A DNA stretch of 64,000 nucleotides from Holacanthus passer. Its lineage: Eukaryota > Chordata > Actinopteri > Pomacanthidae. Every line of letters starts with the position of its first letter. Position 1 is the first letter of the stretch. The notes beneath the pieces are model-generated. The model had not been told where the DNA came from. It was given only the letters and a program-made list of their open reading frames with translations, and made no database searches. The DNA lies in NCBI GenBank assembly GCA_025331565.1, contig JAFREQ010000167.1, positions 372,001-436,000 on the forward strand, read 5' to 3'. Below are positions 1 through 11,845 of this stretch, in pieces. The position numbers and the translations under genes were made by a program.

Positions 1-1058
1 AACTGTAGCATAACATGAACCTCCTATTTTTTCTTACTCTGTTGGAACCATTTTTAGCCTCCTATCGCAGGAGTGTCTCATGCTTTGTAATCTATACAAA
101 CACTGAAGATTTATGCCAGGTCTTATTCATGCTCTTTAAATCATATTGATCTGAAACGGCGCCTATTTGATGTGTCTGTTGTGACTCCAGTGAGATGACA
201 GAAATTTAGTTGAGTTTGCCAAATATTTCAGTGGTGATCCAGTTAATCATCACAAACCTCTCCCCTATCGAACGTTAATAGGGCAGGCGTCTGTTTTGTT
301 TTTCTTTGTTTTGCAACCTTGGCATTTTTTTTCTGCACTATCAGCATTTCATTCACACTATAATCATTTACCTGACCTCTTATTTGGAAAGATTTTAAAG
401 TCACAGTACAGGTTAAAATTTAGAATTAAAAGCTGAAGAGAAAAGGGTTTTTTTCTGACCCCAGATAAGAGTCACTCTGTTCTTTGCATTGGACACAGTT
501 ACAAAGAAAAAATGTGAGCTTTGTTGATTCATGTCTCTTAAGCTTGGTTGGCTGCATATTTTGGACTCTTGAGAACAGGCCTTTTATTAAGTGTGTGTCA
601 AATCGTAGTTAAAAACTGCTACTTTTGAAAAGTTAAGAAGGTGACTTTTTGTATAATGTTTTTGCATCTATAATTTCATTAGTGTGATTCCTCAGTTTGC
701 AAAACAACTTTGCATATTTTTTTCTCACTTGGCATACTCACTCTGAATGGAAACAGCTCTCCTACTCAGTTTCTGAGGGCTTGTTTGCAGTCTTTAAGAG
801 ACTATCCCACCTAAAAAAAAACAGAGATCCCTGTTGTATTAGATTGAATCTCAGTTGTTTATTTTACTTAGATACCAGATGAACAGATCACACATGCACA
901 CAGCGTCTTACCGACATTCTACCTGGATGTTGTCCAATCATCCTCTCAGTGTCCTCTCCAACTCTACGGGAAGAGGATCAGTGCTTATTTGTTCTGTTCC
1001 TGACAACTTATAGACACAGAGCTGAAAAATAGATCATGCACTATCAAATTTGCAAAGA
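1..1058. other. non-coding sequence upstream of the first disp1 coding exon
   Basis: AT-rich sequence without a supportable exon. The first disp1 coding exon opens with a splice acceptor at 2101-2104, so this stretch is probably intron between an upstream non-coding exon, outside the window, and the ATG exon. Short open frames here show no family features. I see nothing else. Confidence 0.5.
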
Positions 1059-1793
1059 CGTATTTAAAGGATTATTGCGGCAGTTTGGGAAATGGTTATC
1101 CACTTTCAATTCAATTTTATTTATGTAGCAGCAAATCACAACAGAAGTCCCCTCAGGGCACTTTTCAGATAGAGCAGGTCTAGACTGTACTCTTTATAAT
1201 ATTATTTACAGAGAGCCAACAATTCCCATCATGAGCTAACACTTGGGTACAGTGGCGAGGAAAGACTTAAGATGATGAGAGGATCAATATCATGTCCAGT
1301 AATTATGAAGCAGGAGCTTGAGGACGCTTAGCTCAGCTTAGCATAAAGACTGGGAACAGCTAACCTGGCTCTGTGCAAAGCTAACCCTAACCCTTACCAC
1401 TTATACTTAATTATTACAATATATCTTGTTTGCCTAATTTGTACAAAAAAATAACATTTAAAAATCACTGTGCTTTTTATTTGCGGACTGTGTCTTGCCC
1501 AGGAGCTGTGATTTCCTGGAGTCTCTGCTGGTTGTCTCACAGTGACAACAAGACTCCAGAAAGGGAAATAGTCCAGTTCATAATGCCACATGTGAGCACA
1601 AAACTTTGGTTTTGTGTGGATTTAACAAACAAGAGGGATTTTTTCACCTTCAGACAGAGCCAGGCTAGCTGTTTCCATTTACCTCCAGCCCTATCCTAGC
1701 GGACTATCTTCTGCAGGTTCTTGTTCAATGGACAGTCAGGAGATTGACACTGAAAGCATGTCATTTTTCAAAATGTTCAACTATTCCTTTAAT
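1059..1793. mobile_element. MITE-like element with terminal inverted repeats, interrupted by a second repeat
   Basis: The left end near 1059 begins TTTAAAGGA and runs into TTTGGGAAATGG. The right end near 1762-1793 is roughly its reverse complement (CAAAATGTTCAACTATTCCTTTAA). The interior has the phrases TTAGCATAAAGACTGG and TTCCTGGAGTCTCTGCTGG, which recur at 34.3-34.7 kb, and TIRs of the same kind recur at 37.15-37.37 kb. No transposase frame is present, so it is non-autonomous. The superfamily cannot be fixed from sequence alone. A separate repeat (1108-1268) splits it after CACTTTC. Confidence 0.7.
1108..1268 (+). repeat. interspersed SINE/MITE-like repeat, family A copy 1 (nested)
   Basis: Begins AATTCAATTTTATTTATGTAG and continues through GAGCAGGTCTAGAC, ACTCTTTATAATATTA and CCCATCATGAGC to GAGGAAAGACTT. 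The same order of phrases occurs at 51022-51290 and, inverted, at 52082-52331. It lies inside the element at 1059-1793, so it inserted later. Family name not assigned. Confidence 0.75.
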
Positions 1794-2104
1794 ATGAAAG
1801 CCAAGACATTTATATTGTATTAAAGTTTCCTTTAAACACAGGACTCTGCTCTTATGGAGTACAGTCCTTTTATAAATCAAGAAGTGCAACAGGAGAAAGT
1901 GTCCACGACTGATGGAATCCAGTTTAGAAGTCATTGTTTCAAAAGATAAAACGGTCACTGCTGGAAAAAGAAAGGAATTTCAAGACGTTTTTGTATTGTT
2001 TGAGACATGCAGCTCACATTGATTTACGTCCTAAAGCTTATAACCTGCTATTCTGTGATCTTAAACTTCTTTCTCTTTCTGTCTGTTGTCTTCTTGTCCC
2101 TCAG

Positions 2105-2834
2105 AGGAGTGACAGTGTCCTTGCCAGGCCTGCTGGGAGAGGACCATGGCCCTGAGCGATGCAAGTGGCGAGCCACTGGCCCTCGGCAACGGAGGGCACC
2201 ATCCTCTCAGTGCCAACGGAAACGCCCCTTCAAACACCAGCACACCAGTCAGCAACGGCCAGGACCCTCTCACAGCTGCCTCCAGTGGTGACGGCCCTGC
2301 AGCAGATGGAGACGAAGATGTCGTAGTGAAGGATGCAGCGTCCGCAGTACAGCAGAAGCAGCAGAGATCGCACGTTGTCCAGAGAACCAACACGCCGAGC
2401 CAAAATGGTGGCGTGGTCAAACAGAACGGCTCCCTGAGGAACCTTTCCCAATCCTCCGCCGCCCCTTCCTCCCCCACCCTCATAGACTCCCAGAGGCTGG
2501 CCAAACGCCACCTTCCCTCCACCCTCTCTCCGTCCTCTTCCTCCCCTCCTCTCCAGCCCTCGGCTCTCTGCTGCCAGCACTGCCACTTCCACTCCACCCT
2601 GTGCTGCCCCTGCGGACAGCAGGAGTGCCCACTTTTCCAGAATCCAGGCACAGGCCCAGGGCCCGGCTCCACACCCCACCCTGGGAACGCTTCATCCTGC
2701 CCGTGCTGCCTCTCTGCCTGCACATACACCCACCCCCATCCTCATCCTCCTCATCCATCCTCCCCTCTCTGTCTCCATCACCACCATCACCAGCGCTGGC
2801 AGGAGCACCTCCAGAACCAGACACCTGGAATGAG
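2105..2834 (+). CDS. disp1: disp1 coding exon 1 with 41 nt of 5' UTR
   Basis: Acceptor TTGTCCCTCAG ends at 2104; ATG at 2146; donor GAG|GTATGG after 2834, phase 2. It encodes residues 1-229 of the cytoplasmic N-terminus: Ser/Asn/Gly-rich to about 130, then Cys/His clusters at 142-161, 185-192 and 209-215. The upstream acceptor shows at least one earlier non-coding exon exists. The ORF running past the donor is intron read-through. Confidence 0.9.
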
Positions 2835-4109
2835 GTATGGGGAGGGAAGGGCTTTGTGACCGTTATTCAAAAGCATCACTCAGGATCTGTTTGCCAAACA
2901 TAATGTGCTTTGGCATAGCCCTCTTGTGTTTCCTTGGTCTGAAACTAATTCAGCTGAGTAAGAGTCTGCAACAATTTTGTCCTAGTGCCGGCCCATAATT
3001 ATGTTCTGTGTTTCTTTAAAAGTATATTAAATTCTTACATACTCATTCTAGTTGCACAGATTATAAATGTATGCACCAAGCGTGTAAATCTGTTGTTTGA
3101 CTTGTATGTATGTGGATGATAGTGTATTTATTGACCCCAAACATATCCCCAGTCTGGGCAACAGAGGGTCTCTCATAGCCCCCCGGGCCCCCATAGCCCC
3201 CTCCCTTTGCCCCCATGCTTGATAACATGTCACATCCATGTTTAGGGATCACGTTGGCCTGGAATGCAGTAGGAGGTGGTTACGGCTGTTAGGGACCATG
3301 AAGGAATGTTATTTCACCAACAGTTTTCTCCAAATAGAGGCCTGTCATGGTATGACACCAGTAATGGTTACAGGGGTTACACCACCATGTTGGAAGAACG
3401 ACAACAAATGAAGGTTTGCCACTGTCACTGACTGATGTAAGTCAATGACCAGCCTTTTACTCTTTGAGGTAAATTTTTGAGTTGTGATTTCAGGCTATAT
3501 ACATAAAACTGATTTCACTTGATGGTTTGAATAACTTATAGCCTTTTCATGTAGGCTTCTGTTTTGAAAATCCACCAACAAAACCTACAGCCAAAAGTAC
3601 TACAATAGTACCACCCACACCGGGGCTAAGTATTGTCTATGATTTTTCAACAATGGTTCCAATGGGTTACCAGATTCTCTCTTTGCATTCTTTTCACCAT
3701 TGCAGTATTTTTGATTCCTCACTTTGAGGTCAATACACATGCTTTTTTTTTTTTTACAAAAGCCTTTTAAAAAAAAATAGAACAAAAGAGAAGAGAAACC
3801 TTGAAATAAAACACGGTTTCTTTTGTCAAAACACAAAGTTTCCATAAAAGACTGCCCAATCATTTTTTGGGTCCACCGTAGCCTATGTTGGTTGTCCCCA
3901 GACTGTGAGGGGTAGTGGAGTGCAGTTTGAAGTTGAATCTCTCACCTTGAACGCAGTCTTCTGAAAACAGGTGAATCTCTTATATGTGGAGATGTGAAGC
4001 AGATCCGTGACACACAGTTGCTCAGGTTTTGTCCTATAATGGCGTTTTTGTCAGAGGACGCTGGTGCTTAAAAGTCAGTTGTCCCTTATTTGTGTACTGC
4101 TTTCTGGAG

Positions 4110-4146
<37 letters not shown>

Positions 4147-5166
4147 CAATTTTATATTGCTTGTGTTTGCTAGAACTTCCTGGCAGTTGATACAAAGAGC
4201 CAAAGCAAAGTTTACCCACAAGATGAGAAGAAGTTTGCAAGTTTCTCTTCAGATTAAATGAAATGTGCATGCAAGCACACTCAGATATACTGTATACACA
4301 CGTGGCGACCATGCCTTCTCCAGTCGAAGCAGAATGTTAGCATTGAACTCATTTGTTGGCAAACTCCTTTTTCTTTCCTCGAGTGATCCATATATAGTGA
4401 GTTGGTTCATTCCCTTTTCCTCCAAAGCCACAGGCCTGCCACCGCATTTGAAACAGGAGCCGTTTAATGCCTTGCATGATCATTTGCATAATCCTATATT
4501 TACCATCTCCACAGAGAAGGGTAGGCAGGAGGTGAAAACTTTGCAGGAGTAATTATTTACTCATGTCAGCTCCTTTTTACGGCAGCAGCCCACTGTGGGG
4601 AATCTGATTTGCATGAGACTTTATTTCTTCGTCCTTGTCAACATGGAATTTTCCTCGCTGAAACGAAGCTGGATCTCCCCTCGTCATTTTCATTAGGACG
4701 AGCGACGTTGTGGGTGGCGTTGAAAGATGAGGTTTGTGCTGCCACAGCGGGAATGTACAACCAAACCTGGTGTGTGCAAACTCAACCCTGGGTGGGCAGA
4801 GGGAGGCCAAACAGGATTGTGTTGCAGGCGTTTCGACGCATTCACTGGCATCTGTGGGTTTTTATTTCTCCTCCCCACTCTCTGCTACTTTCATTTTTTT
4901 CCTTTCTCAGTTTTTCTCTCACTCTATTAACACTCTCTTTCTTTCTTCATGTCTCTCCCCCTCTCTCTCTCTCACCCTGTCCCTCCCTCCTCCGTCTCTT
5001 GTTCCACATCAGAATGGAGAGCAGATGTGGTGTGGGACGTATGCGTCTCTAATGTTGAACCACTCTCTTATTTACCAAACAGGTCCCTCTTGTTCAGCGA
5101 TGACAGGTTTGAATTACAGGCCTGGTGCTCCAAGACTGCATCCCCAACTCCCCCCCCTTTCCTGTA

Positions 5167-5229
<63 letters not shown>

Positions 5230-8200
5230 AGTCAGATGGTGAGATTAGACCTTAGGAAACGATATACCTGTCTCAGTTGTATAGTTTTGCCCTGAACTCA
5301 GACATTAACTAAAACCTTCAGACCTTGCCTCCCTTTTCCTCCAGTCCTCCGCCCCTGTACTGAGGGCTGCTGGAGTTTGGCGGTAGTTAAATATATCTTA
5401 CACACACACTCACACATGGACATAAACCAGGATACTATATATTCCTAATACCCTCGATAATTTGAGGGTATGGAGTCAGACAAGATGGTGTCAGATATCG
5501 GTTTGATCTGCATCGGGGCTGTGATCTGCCAGATTAGCCCAGGGATTAGATCTGTGATCACAGCACACTTATGTCTCTCTCTCTCTCACACACACACACT
5601 CTTTCACACACTGATAAGTTGTAACATTAGCTCTTTAGGGAGACCTTTTTATGTGCGTTTCACAACAGGGGATTTTTATGCCCCTGTTCTCGGCTTCCCA
5701 AAACATTAATCCATTTACTAAGATTAGCCCGTACTTTGTTTCCTAATATTTCTATTTTGAGAATGATCAAAAGCATGTGGGTCTTTATCCATGTATGAAA
5801 TAAACCAAATCTTTTAAAAAGGCAAGGTACAACTCAGCAGTTTCTGTAGAGTGGCTAAAAAAACAGATTCAGCCATCCATCGTTTATCTCTCTTTTTTTT
5901 TCCCTCTCTCTGGGTCTGTTAAAAGTATTAAGACCATGTCTGTGTCTCCGCTGTAAGATTATCTCTCACAGCCATTTTATGTGTATTATTTAAGATTGGA
6001 CGGAAACAGTGTGTCCTTGGGATGTCAGCTGTTTGGCCCGGGTCAGCTCAGTGTGTGCCAGCAGGTTTAAAGGCTTCTGGTGAAAGCCTTTAAGCCACAG
6101 CGCAGGGGAAATACTGGACCCCAATTCTGCAGTGCTGTGGCTGCTTCTTTGAGAACTTGTACCAATGAACGTGTGTTTTGCAATTTGATTGAAGCTTGTA
6201 CATTTTTCTGTTCTGCACTTGAGCATGTGTGTTAAAGGCCGGGCGGTTGGTAAAATGACCAAAGTGCTTCTTAAATTTTGGTATGCATAAATGAACGAGA
6301 ATGTTAGTTTTCTGTTAGTGCAGTTGAGACAAGCCCTCAGCGTGCAGTCCAAAAGTGTTAATCTGGAGTCAAGTGTACACACTTAGACCAGAGCTACAGT
6401 TTCAAAGCTTTACTTGGGCTTCAAGTGCACTCTTATGGCAGATGCAGTCCTGAATAAGAACACACTATGTTGTAGCTTCAGGGCACCTGAGGTTCAACTA
6501 ACCTGCTTCTACGTACACACGATGACCCTGCAACAGCCACCAAACAGCTCACTGACACTCAACCATTCGGGGTCACGTCGCATATTTAACCTCCCCCCCA
6601 CTCACACTCTGCTCTCCTGCAGCTAAATGTTTCTGCCCTCTTCACAGATGCCTCTTGCAACAGCTCTTGTTGTTTATGGCAACCACAAGTTTGGTTTAGA
6701 TTCATGCCTTGTCAGATAGCAAGAATTCCTGTCTCTCACTCCCTCTGATGCCGTCTCAGGAAAGGTCAGCTTTTATTATCTCGAGCAAGTTTGAATTTTG
6801 TAGTATTTGTAGGCGCCAGGTGGTTCCGTTGCTATGACACATGGGAAAAACTGTATGAAAACATGGCGAGTCCAAAGTGCGGAGCAGTTCATCATGTGTA
6901 ATTTAGCAACTTTTTATCAGTAGGATAGGTCTGAACATTTTTGGTGAATGTCTGCACAGTTCTGAGTTTCATGAGGTGCACATTGCCTTTGCTGTCATGT
7001 CTTTGCTGTCTTTTTCGAATCCCAGTTTTCTTTGTCTTTTATTCTTTCTTTTTGTCTTACCTCCTTTCTCTTTTCTGTCTCCCTCTGTCTCTTGCTCTCT
7101 GTCAGACAGCTGCAAGCCTCAACCAGCAAGGCTTTGTCTGAGAGTGATCTGTGCGCTCTGTATTTCAGGGTGTCAGCTTGACAAGGCTTTGCGCATTATC
7201 AAGAATAACAACTGTTAGCAACGCCTTTGGGCCGTCTGGACCAAATAAGGCCTGCTGGTGCTTATTGACGATCTATGTTGCTTCTCTTGAGAACAACATT
7301 TCCGCTGTAGACATGGATGGATACCTGCTGTAAAAGCTGTGTGTACTTTTCTATATATTCAGGGTTTGCTGGGAAAATCTTCAGGATAGCAAGTGAATTA
7401 GTCCATTATTGAGTCTCAGGGTTTTATTTTGCTAAAGCAAAGGGGAAATGTCTGTGACCATTTCACCTCTCCCTTTACAAATAATCCTTCAGAAGTGTCA
7501 TTTCTTTAGTTAAGTACAGCAATCTGTCTTATTCTGCTTTGTTTTATGGTTATTTGTGGAAAAGGAACAACATTGGTAATAATGATGTTGAGACTAAATG
7601 ATGTGATGATACTCGACACATACTCCAAGAAAAGAGAAGAAAAACCTCAATAATCTTGTGTAAAAGAGCATCGAGGACACTTTGGATGATGTAGAGTGAG
7701 GAGGGGCACACAAATTACAGATGCTTATAACACACATATTCAGTTAAAAGAATGACATGCTGAGTGTGAAACTGGTACATTTTTTCCACCTAATCTCAAT
7801 GTCTTTCTATACAGTACACACACAAAGTCACACACCTACATGTCTAATTTGAAGCCCCTCAGGCAGTGAAAGTTTGCTGTGTTGAAAAGTGTTTTCACCT
7901 CATGCATACCTCTACACAGGACCAACAGAAGCAGGTCAAAAAGAGCTTTTCTTCCCTCGGGGGGAAACCGTTCATCACCTGCTCTGACACCTAAAAATAC
8001 TTTTACACTCACATTGTAGGCATTTAGCAGAGTTCTTCAGAGCAAATTATAAGCGCAGCAGTAGAATAAGCTGCGATATGTCTGTGGCTGCTGAAAGATC
8101 AAAGAAAAAGTGCAAGAAACAGGACTAAGAGAAAGTTATTATTATTCTGTTGATAAAATAAGATATTACAGTATGAGACAAGGATTTGGAGGAGGGAGGG

Positions 8201-11200
8201 GGTTACTTTTTAAAGAGAGACACCTCTGCTAGTTGTAAAATGGTGATGATAAGTGACCCTCAGGGCCCTTTTACCTTCACAGTTAATTTGCAAGGAAAGA
8301 AACTAGCAATCTGGGTCTTTTAAAAGCCTGCAGACTTCCTTTTTTCTGTTGTTTCAAGCAGTTTTTTTTAACAACATATTCAGTTAATAGCCTGTGTTAC
8401 ATGTTGTTAAACTCAACTGAAATGAGAAGACTGCATGTGGAACAAAAGAAAAGTTCATATGTGTGTGTATATTTTGTGGCTCCTGGCGCTTGTGTGAAGG
8501 CTCAGTGATGGATGGGTGAGATTTACCAACATCCTGCATGTCTAATCCTCGCTGTACTGCAGGAGAACACATGGAGCTACAAGGTTAGCCCAGGATAAAT
8601 GTGTGTTATGTGCTGATTTTCTTCAGCACACAAGCAAGATATACATGCGTGACTTTGCTGGTGTCTGTGTGTTGGTGCAAAGGGAGCGAGGAGAGGCATG
8701 TGCTTGTTTTCTCTTTTGCAGATTTTCAGGGGAAAGTTGAGTAATTGTAATGCTGTCCAGAATTGTGTGTCCTTTCTCTCCCTCTCCTCCATAAATCAAG
8801 TCTGGTCAGGAGAGACAGCTTGTATTTATAGTATATCTCTGAGTTTTTGCGCAACGACTTTTATTGAGTAACATCAATTCAGCTCACATTTTGAGTTTTG
8901 TGGGACCGTGTAGGTAGACTGTGGTCTGTGGTAACATGGCAGAAAAGCCATTATCATAGTAAACTCCTATAGCTCATGAATTTAACACCATCAACTCTCT
9001 GCCCTTTATGCCGTATAATCATATTAACAGACATTGAAAAAACAATTTGGCTAGTTAGCAAATTTCAAAAACATCCCTCCCTTGTTCAGTGGGTGTGATG
9101 GTGTGATTGTTTTAAATGTTGTTAAATACAAGCTCTCTTGCTGCCTTGCAGTCTTCTTCTTCCCTGCCTTTGCTGACATATTGCATTACTACTGCCATTT
9201 CTTAATAAGTGGAACAGTAAAACTGTCAGCAGGAATGTTGTGTTGATGGCTATTACGCATGCATATGATATAAACAAAACAAGGACCCACTCGTAAGAAG
9301 ATTGCTCCATAGCCCTACTAGCGGTGAGAAACTCCACAGCGTACCTTTAACCTTGAGGTTTTGAGTGATGGGAGGAAAGATGCTGGCTGTTGGAGGCTTT
9401 ACAATGTCATGTCTGGTATAACAGCCAATTGTTGGTGAAGCCATTAATCTTATAACTCGTTAGGAGATGAGCAGAAGACTGAGGGAGATGGAGCGATAGT
9501 TTGAAGCAGTGGTTATGTTTTGCCCACTTTTCTGACCTTTTGTCTTTTATGCCACATTTCCACTACATGGTACAGTTTGACTTGACTCACTCTTCTTTGG
9601 TTTTTCATTGTCAGAGCTTGTGCATAGTTGGACCTCCAAGCAAGCTGAACCATTACTAAACAGTGGAGTGAAACGCAGACAAGTGATTGGTCAGAGAGAA
9701 TCATCATTTTCAAGACAAAGTCTTTTCACAAAGGAATCGATAAAAATGTTCCTAGTACCAAAAGTGTGTTGAGTTGAGCCGTACCATGCAGCGGAAACAC
9801 CACTCTTCTTCTTCACCTTATTCTGTTTCCTCGCTTTCTTTCTTTCCATTTTCAGTTCTGTCTGTACCTTCCTGTATCCCCCCCCCCAGTCTTCCAGTAT
9901 AGTTCCTGAGTATGAAGCAAAGCCCATAAAGATAGCCATCCCAGATCAAAGGCCCATGCTGTCCCATAAAGCCGGATCAAAGCCTGATGTGTGAGCACGA
10001 CGTTGTCATAACTTCTCATAATCTGACTGAGCAGTTAGCCAGGCCTCAGCTGGATATAGATGGCTTGCTGCTGCTGGCTGGTTGAGATTATCATAGCACT
10101 TTGAAGGGGATAAACTACTACATGTGTCCAGACTGTGGCAAACTGTATTTGGGTTTGTAGGGCTTTATTTTCTTTGATCCATTTGGGGTGTATTTTACAG
10201 ACTAGCTGAATAAATGTTTTACTGACTGCTTGTACTGAGTTGTAATTACTGGACATTGGACATCAACAATATCAGTTATCAGTCACAAACATTATGTTTT
10301 TGCTCCAAGAAGCTCCAATGCGCTGATTGAAACTGAAACAATTACAAAACCAAATTCTTTTAGTTTATAAATAACATTGCATTTCTGAAAAATTGAGCCT
10401 CTGTGTGCTCTGTCTTTAAGAGGCGAGGCTCAGTACAGTTTTCCAAAAACAGGAGCTGTTTGTCGTTGCGGCTGCAGCAGGCTTACAGATTAAAAATCGG
10501 ACTGGTGCGAACAAGCCTTTACTCTTCTTCCAAATGAACTGACCAAAATCAACAACATCCACAGACTAAAATAAGCTAACCAGCTCTACCACATGTAAAT
10601 CAATTAGTGAGTGCAACAGCAAAACAGTCAGTCAGTGAATTACTGGTTCTCTAAATGCTGGTGTCGGAATGCCCAGATGTTTTTAAGAGCGTCTTGGAGG
10701 GTGTAAAACAGACAGAAGGTAGCATTCAGTGATTCATTCATTGATTTTGCTCTTTATTTCACTACAGTATGAAAACATACAGAAACTGACAATGGGAAGC
10801 TTAAACAAAATAGTGTGCATACTTACTTTAGTAATTGTGCTAAATGTCTTTTGATGAGTCTAAAAACAGAAAAGGGTCCATAAAACACTTAAAGACTCTG
10901 CTTGAAGAGAACAATAACTGAATCTTGATAAATCTGCTGACTAGATATCAAATATATGCAGAATTTTGGACACATACGGTCTACACGGAAATCTTTATCC
11001 TCCCAAGCTGTAAACATTGCTGGTTTCTTGGACCCAAAAATAAATACAGTAGCGCTGCTTTGGTTTTCTTTGCTTCTCATTAGAATTTCAACAAATATTT
11101 AGCTTTTTTAACAACTAATCTGCTGATTATATTCTAGATTAATCATTTAGTACATAAATGTTAGAAAAAAGTAAAGTAAATTCCCAACAGTTTCCTTTTT

Positions 11201-11788
11201 TTCCAGTTGATGGACTAAAGCTCAAAGATGTTTTAATCCCACAGAAGACTAAAGACACTAGTCAGTATTAACATTTGAGGAGCTGTGACTACTTCTAATA
11301 TAAAGTATCTTGCTGTGTGTTTGTACCTGTGTTACACTTTGACCAGCTTTTAAAACAAAGTGAGAGAGGTTGATTGTGGGCCCACGGGACACTTAAAGTG
11401 GTCCAAAGTGAAATATTGCTTTAAAGGGAAAATTAAGTTCAGTTCAAGTTCACTTAAAAATACTACACTGGAATGTATAGTATATGCAGTCGGTCAGTAT
11501 TCTCTATAGCATATGATGTTTTATGTTTGTTAATAGAACATTGTGTTTACAGTGAATTGATGTTCCTTAATGGAATAAAGAGTTCATGCATGTATGTATA
11601 GATTTATGTAATGGGTTTTATTTCTTCTATGTTAAGGTTTGTTTGAAACTACCAGAAGAACCAAACGGCCCTTTTTTAGATAGATTATGAACCACCTTTA
11701 TCTGTGCTTCTATTTCCTCTCCTGCACTTTGTGAACCTCCACTTGGAATTTTCCAGACCCCTCCACCCCCAGCATTCATCCTTCCTAT

Positions 11789-11845
<57 letters not shown>

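Noticed and set aside
2061..2729. 222-codon minus-strand frame
   Set aside because: Antisense of disp1 coding exon 1, whose Ser/Pro-rich codons lack stops in reverse.
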